Assembly: GCF_014837055.1 (NCBI RefSeq)
Contig: NZ_JACSPQ010000001.1
Span: 423,035-487,034 of the forward strand
Direction: 5' to 3'
DNA length: 64,000 bases
DNA from: Phocaeicola faecium
GTDB lineage: Bacteria; Bacteroidota; Bacteroidia; Bacteroidales; Bacteroidaceae
Position 1 is the first letter of the stretch. Every line of letters starts with the position of its first letter. Under the pieces are notes generated by a model. It was not told the origin of the DNA. It saw nothing but the letters and a program-made list of their open reading frames with translations, and made no database searches. Positions 57,366 to 64,000 of this stretch are shown one piece after another. Position numbers and translations under genes: made by a program.

Positions 57366-58745
57366 ATGGCTAACATTGATCAACTATATAATGAATGGCT
57401 GTCCTTGCAGCCATTAAAGCCGGAAGATAAGAACAGGCTGGACCGGAAATTCATGTTGGAGTTCAATTACAACTCTAATCATATAGAAGGAAATACTTTG
57501 ACCTATGGGCAAACTGAACTGTTGTTACTTTTCGGAAAGGTTGTAGACGAGGCTAACATGAAGGATCTGGAAGAGATGAAAGCCCATAATGTCTGTCTGA
57601 GAATGGTGCAGGAAGAGGCAGACGATAAAAGTCATCCTTTGACGGAAACTTTTATTCGTCAGTTGCATCATACCTTGCTTCGTGAAGATTATACCATGTA
57701 TCGTCAGTTACCGGATGGAACCACCACTTCCTATGTCATTCATGCGGGAGTATACAAAACCCGTCCCAATTCGGTGATAACGGTTACTGGCGAACGTTTT
57801 GAATATGCTTCACCCGAAGAGACACCGGCCTTGATGACCGACTTGGTGGAATGGTACAATATCGAAGAACAGAAAGCTGAGTTATCGCCCATTGAATTGG
57901 CAGCGGTCTTTCACTACCGTTATATTCGCATCCATCCCTTTGAAGATGGTAACGGTCGCATTGCCCGTCTGTTGGTGAATTACATTCTTACACGCCATCA
58001 CTATCCGATGATTGTGGTAAAAAGCAAAGATAAAGACCGTTACTTGACGGCCCTTAATCGTTGTGATGTGCAGGTTGGGCCAACTCCTTCTATAGGGGCT
58101 CATGCGGAACAGGCACAACTGATGCCTTTTATAGACTATATGACCCAGTGTCTGGAGGCAGCATTGACAATCTGTATCAAGGCTGCTAAAGGGGAGAGTA
58201 TTGAAGAGGAAGATGATTTTCAGAAACAAATCAAGCTATTGCAACAATTGGCTGAGAAAAAGGGAAATAACTCACTTCGGTCTGATACTGTAGAAAATAA
58301 GATTGATTTGTATAATAAACTGTTACTTCCATATTCTCAGAAAATGAAAACAGAACTATTGCCGGCTTTTAATTTCTTTGAAGATACAAAGTGTAGCTAC
58401 TCAATAGGGCTTAAAAACTCAAATATGGATTATTGTCATCAAAATCATCCATTAGATTTTAACTCCTTTACTAATGAGGATAAGGAAATGTGGACTCAAG
58501 TAAAATCAATCAGTTTTTCTATTTCCTTTAGCAAGTTAAAATCGGATTATGCGATGCAAAATATTTCTACGTGCCTAAGCGCCATTGTCCAATTCTTTGC
58601 GCAAGATTATATGTTTCATACTAAAAAATATGCTTATGGAACATATCCCTGTGCTGAAGATATAAACGAGGCTTTGGATTGGCATAAACAAACTATAATT
58701 GATATTATTGAAAAGGCAATAAAAGATTATAACCCTGAAAATTAA
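57366..58745 (+). CDS. Fic family protein (predicted AMPylator) in RM operon
   Basis: 459 aa. Fic motif HPFEDGNGRIAR (His190) is complete, so AMP transfer to a target hydroxyl is expected. An N-terminal inhibitory motif SNHIEGN (Ser37/Glu41) fits class II Fic proteins that self-inhibit. After the Fic core (~60-230) a ~200-residue C-terminal region (QKQIKLLQQLAEKKGN, then an extension of unknown fold) follows. Fic genes inside type I RM operons recur in bacteria; the role is unproven. Coding is AT-rich like its neighbours, fitting a transferred island. 5 bp to hsdS. Confidence 0.92.
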   Translation: MANIDQLYNEWLSLQPLKPEDKNRLDRKFMLEFNYNSNHIEGNTLTYGQTELLLLFGKVVDEANMKDLEEMKAHNVCLRMVQEEADDKSHPLTETFIRQLHHTLLREDYTMYRQLPDGTTTSYVIHAGVYKTRPNSVITVTGERFEYASPEETPALMTDLVEWYNIEEQKAELSPIELAAVFHYRYIRIHPFEDGNGRIARLLVNYILTRHHYPMIVVKSKDKDRYLTALNRCDVQVGPTPSIGAHAEQAQLMPFIDYMTQCLEAALTICIKAAKGESIEEEDDFQKQIKLLQQLAEKKGNNSLRSDTVENKIDLYNKLLLPYSQKMKTELLPAFNFFEDTKCSYSIGLKNSNMDYCHQNHPLDFNSFTNEDKEMWTQVKSISFSISFSKLKSDYAMQNISTCLSAIVQFFAQDYMFHTKKYAYGTYPCAEDINEALDWHKQTIIDIIEKAIKDYNPEN

Positions 58746-58750
58746 GAGAT

Positions 58751-59938
58751 ATGACAGATTGTATTATTCCAGAAGGTTATAAAAAGACATCACTGGGAGT
58801 TATACCTAAAGAATGGGAAGCGGTGCGTATACATGAAATTTGTACGCTAGTTAACGGTAGGGCTTATAAGCAAAATGAATTACTATCTGAAGGAAAATAT
58901 AAGATACTTCGTGTTGGTAATTTCTTTACAAATGATAGTTGGTATTTTTCAGATCTAGAGTTGGAAGCCAATAAATATGCTTGTAAAGGAGATTTATTAT
59001 ATGCATGGTCTGCATCATTTGGACCACGATTCTGGACTGAAGAAAAAGTGATTTATCATTATCATATTTGGAAAATATGTGATTTAAAAGGAGTTGATAA
59101 ACAATATCTATATTTTTTTCTAGATTATGATGCATCTTTGCTGCAAAATGCTATTCAAGGAGGAACAATGCATCATATCACAAAGAATGATATGGAGAAA
59201 AGATTTATCCCTCTTCCTCCAATGGAGGAGCAGCAGAATATTGCTAAGGTATTGAATACATGGGACAAAGCCATTGAGAAGCAAACACAACTCATAGAAA
59301 AACTAGAATTGCGCAAAAAAGGATTGATGCAACAATTACTCACAGGCAAGAAACGTTTGCCAGGGTTTGGTGGAGAGTGGAAGAAAGTAAAGGCAGGTTT
59401 ACTTTTTGGAAGTTCTTCTATTCGCTCCAATAAGTTAGAGCCTCTTTTATCTGTTACCCAAGATAAAGGAGTCGTTCCAAGAGATATGTTGGAAACAAGA
59501 GTCACTATGCCAAATGGTGATCTTTCATCTTTTAAACTTGTTGATGTAGGGGACTTCGTGATTAGTTTAAGATCATTTGAAGGTGGGCTTGAATATTCAA
59601 AATATCGCGGTATTGTAAGTCCGGCATATACAGTCTTAAAAAAGAAGACAGACCTAAGTGATGTTTTTTATAAAGTTTACTTTAAGAGTAATGATTTCAT
59701 TCAACGCTTGACTGTTGCAGTAATTGGTATAAGAGACGGTAAACAAATCAGTTATTCAGATTTTTGTTATATTAAAATACCATATCCTTCCTTGCAAGAA
59801 CAAAATGCGATAGCTAATGTATTTGTATCTTGTGATAACGAGATTCTCTTAGCCAAACATAAGTTAAATAGTTTTCAACAGCAAAAGAAAGGCCTAATGC
59901 AAGTATTATTAACAGGAAAGAAACGAGTCACATTATGA
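58751..59938 (+). CDS. hsdS: Type I specificity subunit HsdS (two TRDs)
   Basis: 395 aa, normal length. Start DCIIPEGYKKTSLGVIPKEWE is typical. Two target-recognition domains each end in PLPPMEEQQNIAKVL / IPYPSLQEQNAIANVF followed by conserved spacer helices with the repeated motif KKGLMQQLLTGKKRL / KKGLMQVLLTGKKRV. Bipartite target recognition; the sequence cannot be read from protein. It overlaps the following AAA-TOPRIM gene by 4 bp (ATGA). Confidence 0.94.
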   Translation: MTDCIIPEGYKKTSLGVIPKEWEAVRIHEICTLVNGRAYKQNELLSEGKYKILRVGNFFTNDSWYFSDLELEANKYACKGDLLYAWSASFGPRFWTEEKVIYHYHIWKICDLKGVDKQYLYFFLDYDASLLQNAIQGGTMHHITKNDMEKRFIPLPPMEEQQNIAKVLNTWDKAIEKQTQLIEKLELRKKGLMQQLLTGKKRLPGFGGEWKKVKAGLLFGSSSIRSNKLEPLLSVTQDKGVVPRDMLETRVTMPNGDLSSFKLVDVGDFVISLRSFEGGLEYSKYRGIVSPAYTVLKKKTDLSDVFYKVYFKSNDFIQRLTVAVIGIRDGKQISYSDFCYIKIPYPSLQEQNAIANVFVSCDNEILLAKHKLNSFQQQKKGLMQVLLTGKKRVTL

Positions 59939-61587
59939 AATTTAAAAGAATAGAATTTGAAAATCATCCTATTTTAGGAAATTGTGTGTTCGACCTCACT
60001 ACTAAAAATGGAGATATTGCCGATACAATTATCATAGCTGGAGAAAATGGTTGTGGAAAATCTGTATTCTTAAATGAATTATATAGATTTGAACCGAGTA
60101 CCTTATTTAGTAATAAAATCGGTAGAATGATAGTCGATGCTGTTTTAAATAAAATCGAAATCACAAAATTGAATGCACTTGAAGAAATTAAGAGAACTAA
60201 ACCAGATGGATTGAAAAGCAATGAAATTCAAATTATACAGGATTTTAGTATAAAAAACAATTGGAAACAAAGTGTCTTTTATCTTGATGGTAGTCAGTTT
60301 TATGGTCATACATTATCTAATGTATTAAAACGAGTCTACTCTGATGTGGAAATTAATTTTTCGCCTCGAAAAATTAATAGTGTTACCGCACAAAACATAG
60401 ATCAAATACAAGATAACGCAATTAAATCTTCTAATAATTTATCTACTGAAATAACACAATTACTTATCGATATAAAGACATTAGATGATGCGGATTTGGC
60501 TAATTGGGTGGAGTTGCATCCAGGAGAGGTTCCTCCAGAATCAATAAAATCTATAAGGATGAAAAGATTTACAAATGCATTTCATTCTATATTTGAGAAT
60601 AAGAAGTTCAAAGGAATAACTAATGAAAATGGTTATAAGAGTGTTAACTTTGAGGAGTTTGGACGTATTATGTCCATAGATCAATTAAGTTCAGGTGAAA
60701 AACAAATAGTATTTCGTGGTAGTTTTCTTTTAAAAGATAAAAAGAGTATAGAAGGTGCATATGTTTTAGTTGATGAACCTGAAATCAGTTTACATCCCAA
60801 ATGGCAAATTAATATTCTTCCATTTATTAAAAAAATATTTATGGATGAGTGTGGTGTACAAACGTCTCAAATTTTCGTAACAACTCATTCTCCTTTTATA
60901 ATTCATAACTATAATAGATCTAATGATAAAGTTATTATATTGCAAAAAGATAATAATGGAATAATTAATGTATCTGATAAGCCGGAATATTACTCTTGGA
61001 CTACTGAGCAAATTATCCAAGAAGCTTATGATATAAACATAAATCTTCAGCCTAATGTAAAATATGTTTTTGTTGAGGGAGAAACTGATGAATATTATTA
61101 CAAGAAGGCATTAGAGGTATTTGGCTTAGATCAAAATAAACTGATTTTCAATTGGATTGGACGAAATCTTACAAAAGGGAAAAATGAAAATACGGGAGAT
61201 ACAGCTTTAAATAATGCGGCTTCCTTTTATAAGGCTAACCCACAGATGATTACGTGTAAACAAATAATATTGTTGTATGATTGTGATACTAATAAGCCTG
61301 AAGAAAATATGGGAAATTTGTATATATTAAAAATGCAAAACAACTCTAAAAATTTAAAATATAAAAAAGGCGTGGAAAATCTATTAAATCTTCCTCTTGA
61401 TTTTAACTATGATACATTTTATAAACTTACGGAAAAAGAAGATGAATACGGAGGGAAGTCCCAAATCCAGAAATTAGATAAGACAGCCTTATGCAATTAT
61501 GTATGTTCATTACCCAATGAACAACTAAGAGATATATTTAAATATCTAAAAAATGAAATAGATAAAGTCTCCACACTCTCTGATTGA
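59935..61587 (+). CDS. AAA ATPase with C-terminal TOPRIM (OLD/PARIS-like)
   Basis: 550 aa. Walker A AGENGCGKS (36-43), ABC-type signature region IDQLSSGEKQIVFRGS, Walker B AYVLVDEPEISLHPKW (~275). The C-terminal third has TOPRIM acidic motifs FVEGETDEYYY (~379) and ILLYDCDTN (~447), and GVENLLNLP. This is an SMC/OLD-like ATPase joined to a predicted nuclease, the organisation of overcoming-lysogenisation-defect nucleases and of fused AriAB (PARIS). It is translationally coupled to hsdS and placed before hsdR, so an accessory phage-defence effector tied to the RM system is inferred. Confidence 0.85.
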   Translation: MKFKRIEFENHPILGNCVFDLTTKNGDIADTIIIAGENGCGKSVFLNELYRFEPSTLFSNKIGRMIVDAVLNKIEITKLNALEEIKRTKPDGLKSNEIQIIQDFSIKNNWKQSVFYLDGSQFYGHTLSNVLKRVYSDVEINFSPRKINSVTAQNIDQIQDNAIKSSNNLSTEITQLLIDIKTLDDADLANWVELHPGEVPPESIKSIRMKRFTNAFHSIFENKKFKGITNENGYKSVNFEEFGRIMSIDQLSSGEKQIVFRGSFLLKDKKSIEGAYVLVDEPEISLHPKWQINILPFIKKIFMDECGVQTSQIFVTTHSPFIIHNYNRSNDKVIILQKDNNGIINVSDKPEYYSWTTEQIIQEAYDININLQPNVKYVFVEGETDEYYYKKALEVFGLDQNKLIFNWIGRNLTKGKNENTGDTALNNAASFYKANPQMITCKQIILLYDCDTNKPEENMGNLYILKMQNNSKNLKYKKGVENLLNLPLDFNYDTFYKLTEKEDEYGGKSQIQKLDKTALCNYVCSLPNEQLRDIFKYLKNEIDKVSTLSD

Positions 61588-61662
61588 TATATTTTGATAT
61601 GATTATGTCATAAAAGCATAAGTATGAAATACATTAAAATAAACGAAGGAAATAATTAAATT

Positions 61663-64000
61663 ATGCAAGGAATATCATTTAAAGAAGACCATATCAGTCA
61701 GATACCCGCTTTGCAGCTATTGCAGAAGTTGGGATATACATATTTGACTCCTGACGAAGCATTGGCCATGCGTGGCGGGAAGACATCGAATGTACTGTTG
61801 GAAGATGTACTTCGTAGTCAGTTACGTCGCATCAATTCCATTCGGGTGAACCGAAATAAGGAGGAACTGTTTTCAGAACAAAATATTGAAAACGGTGTAT
61901 TGGCTATGCGCAATATCCCGATGGAAGGTGGGTACTTGAGCGGGAATGAAGCCGTTTACAATCTATTGACACTGGGTAAGGCGTTTGAACAAAGTATTGA
62001 TGGTGACAAGAAAAGTTATACCATGCGCTTTATCGACTGGGAGCGTCCGGAAAGAAACGTATTTCATGTGACGGAAGAGTTTGCAGTAATGCGCACCGGA
62101 ATGGCCGATACGTACCGTCCAGATATAGTTTTGTTTATTAACGGTATTCCACTGGTAGTGATAGAGTGTAAGCGTCCTGATATTAAAGGAGCATTTGACC
62201 AGGCTATATCCCAGCATCTCCGTAATCAGAAGGACGATGGTATCCGCGGCCTTTACTTGTATAGTGCTTTGTTGCTCAGTATAGGAAATAGTTACGGAGC
62301 GTATGCCACTACCGGAACACCGGCCAAATTCTGGACCAGGTGGAAGGAGATGTTCGTTACAAAGAAAGAAGAGGCGGAATATATACAGCAGTTGGACTGT
62401 CTGGTAAATACGCCGCTGGATGAAAAACGGAAGTCACATCTGTTCAGTGACCGTTTTCGTTATGTGCGGGCGTATTTCGATGCCATGGAACAGGAAAATG
62501 TGTTGCCTACCGAGCAGGATCGGTATCTGTTTAGCCTTTGCCGTCCGGATAGGTTGCTTGACTTGATTCATAATTTTACCATCTATGATGGGGGGATCAA
62601 AAAACTGGCCCGTTACCAACAATATTTTACGGTAAAAGAGATTACAGAACGGGTCAAGACGTTAGAACATGGGAAACGGCGAGGAGGTGTAGTATGGCAT
62701 ACGCAGGGCAGTGGAAAATCGCTTACAATGGTTTTGCTGGCGCAAGCAATCGCCCAAGCCAAAGAAATACAGAATCCAAGAATTGTGATGGTAACTGACC
62801 GTACGGATTTGGATAGTCAGATTACCAATACATTCAAGAAGTGTGGACGGGAAGTGATGAATGCTACAACCGGAACTCATTTGGTGGAGTTATTGGAGAG
62901 TAAGACGGATGCCATTATTACAACTGTCATTAATAAGTTTGAAACAGCTGTCAAGCGTATGAAGCATCCGCTGACAGATCCCAATATCTTTATTCTGATC
63001 GATGAGGCCCATCGTAGCCAATACAAAGAAATGGCTATCAAGATGGATCGGGTATTGCCTAATGCCTGCAAGATAGCTTTCACCGGTACGCCGTTGATGA
63101 AGAAGGAAAAAAATACGGCAAATACGTTCGGCGGTATCATCCGTCCGATATACACCGTGCGTCAGGCTGTAGAAGACGGTGCCGTAGTTCCATTGCTTTA
63201 TGAAGGGCGAATTGTACCTCAGCATGTACACGAAGGGCCCATAGACGATTTCTTTACCAAAGTTTGTGAAGGACTGAATGAATATCAAACGGCCGATTTA
63301 AAGAAAAAATATTCGCGCACCGATTTTGTGAATCAGACAGGCCAGCGGGTGTATTCCATTGCTTGGAATATCTCTGAACATTTCCGTGATAATTGGCAGG
63401 GAACGAAATTCAAGGCTATGCTGGTTACACCGAGGAAAGCCATTGCTGTATTGTACAAAAAATATTTGGATGAGATTGGCTTGGTATCTTCAGAGGTGCT
63501 TATTACAGCTCCTGACATGCGAGAAGGTGAAGAATCGTCATACGGTGATACGTCGGAAGAAGTAAAGGCGTATTGGAAAAAGATGATGGATGAACACGGA
63601 ACCCCTAAGAAATATCAGGAAAACCTGATTTCCCGTTTCAAGAATCAGGAACAGCCTGAAATCATGATTGTTGTGGACAAATTGCTGACCGGATTTGATG
63701 AGCCGAAGGTGGTAGTGATGTATTTGGACCGTAAACTGAACGGACATACATTGTTACAAGCCGTGGCGCGTGTCAACCGGGTTTGTGATGGCAAAGAGTT
63801 TGGTTACATCATTGATTATTATGGAGTCTTAAAAGAATTGGACGAAGCGTTGGATTTGTATTCTAATTATGACGAAGAAGAACAGGCGGTTTTCCGTGAG
63901 ACTCTGGAATCAGTTGATACTGAAATAGCAAAATTGCCACAGAAATATTCAAATTTATGGGATTTGTTCAAGTCAATTTCCAATAAACGGGACTTGGAGG
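61663..64000 (+). CDS. hsdR: Type I restriction endonuclease HsdR (C-terminus beyond window)
   Basis: 779 codons from MQGISFKEDHISQIPALQLL, open to the window end. Nuclease domain PD-(D/E)xK around residue 150-165 (YRPDIVLFINGIPLVVIECKRPD). Helicase motor: motif I WHTQGSGKSLTM (~345), motif II ILIDEAHRSQY (~446), motif III FTGTPL, later LTGFDEPKVVVMY and ARVNRV. It translocates DNA and cleaves unmethylated DNA with M2S1. It follows the ATPase-TOPRIM gene by 75 bp. The remaining C-terminal part lies outside. Confidence 0.95.
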   Translation, partial: MQGISFKEDHISQIPALQLLQKLGYTYLTPDEALAMRGGKTSNVLLEDVLRSQLRRINSIRVNRNKEELFSEQNIENGVLAMRNIPMEGGYLSGNEAVYNLLTLGKAFEQSIDGDKKSYTMRFIDWERPERNVFHVTEEFAVMRTGMADTYRPDIVLFINGIPLVVIECKRPDIKGAFDQAISQHLRNQKDDGIRGLYLYSALLLSIGNSYGAYATTGTPAKFWTRWKEMFVTKKEEAEYIQQLDCLVNTPLDEKRKSHLFSDRFRYVRAYFDAMEQENVLPTEQDRYLFSLCRPDRLLDLIHNFTIYDGGIKKLARYQQYFTVKEITERVKTLEHGKRRGGVVWHTQGSGKSLTMVLLAQAIAQAKEIQNPRIVMVTDRTDLDSQITNTFKKCGREVMNATTGTHLVELLESKTDAIITTVINKFETAVKRMKHPLTDPNIFILIDEAHRSQYKEMAIKMDRVLPNACKIAFTGTPLMKKEKNTANTFGGIIRPIYTVRQAVEDGAVVPLLYEGRIVPQHVHEGPIDDFFTKVCEGLNEYQTADLKKKYSRTDFVNQTGQRVYSIAWNISEHFRDNWQGTKFKAMLVTPRKAIAVLYKKYLDEIGLVSSEVLITAPDMREGEESSYGDTSEEVKAYWKKMMDEHGTPKKYQENLISRFKNQEQPEIMIVVDKLLTGFDEPKVVVMYLDRKLNGHTLLQAVARVNRVCDGKEFGYIIDYYGVLKELDEALDLYSNYDEEEQAVFRETLESVDTEIAKLPQKYSNLWDLFKSISNKRDLE

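Noticed and set aside
55255-59938. Invertible hsdS system
   Set aside because: The half-HsdS and full HsdS are in the same orientation, no inverted repeats were seen between them and no recombinase gene is present.

Overview
This window comes from a member of the Bacteroidota, most likely the gut Bacteroides/Phocaeicola group. The evidence is the promoter type (-7 boxes of the form TAnnTTTG), the fimbrillin lipoprotein locus with DUF5119, DUF3868 and DUF3575 partners, the many SP-II lipoproteins, and moderate GC. The species cannot be fixed from sequence alone. No rRNA, tRNA or CRISPR was seen.

Region 1 (1-12.5 kb, minus strand) is a fimbria/surface-adhesin locus in three transcription units. 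These are a large fimbrillin with an OmpA-like DUF3868 protein and a collagen-like DUF4988 protein; a DUF3575 protein with a DUF5119 protein and a small fimbrillin; and a second large fimbrillin that runs off the window. Each unit is preceded by ATGTACAT-type palindromes at near-identical spacing, which points to one shared regulator. A 1.7-kb insertion sequence with a frameshifted transposase (12565-14265) sits upstream.

Region 2 (14.5-45.5 kb) is dominated by redox enzymes and esterases: Tat-exported aldo/keto reductases with ferredoxin tails, a NapH/NapG-like membrane iron-sulfur protein, cytosolic and exported aldo/keto reductases, exported flavodoxins, an iron alcohol dehydrogenase, an exported carboxymuconolactone decarboxylase, a RibD-type reductase, hydrolase lipoproteins, EamA permeases and AraC-type regulators. 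Nine promoters here carry the same operator core exactly 28 bp upstream of the -7 box. I infer an AraC-controlled regulon, comparable in content to E. coli YqhC-yqhD-dkgA, that handles reactive aldehydes or quinones, partly outside the cytoplasm. The region also contains eight copies of an ~89-bp intergenic repeat and many decayed genes: a gutted two-component system, internally deleted aldo/keto reductases, a hydrolase with a foreign tail, and a cyclophilin-like remnant.

Region 3 (45.5-54.6 kb) holds a TetR-methyltransferase-ABC-ABC export cluster, a 128-bp MITE, a DUF2271 pseudogene, an exported PPC/DUF296 protein, an AroE-like dehydrogenase and a divergent AraC regulator.

Region 4 (55.2 kb to the end, plus strand, AT-rich) is a type I restriction-modification island: half-size HsdS, HsdM, Fic protein, full HsdS, AAA-ATPase/TOPRIM protein and HsdR (cut by the window end). 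It has a textbook Bacteroides promoter and looks horizontally acquired.
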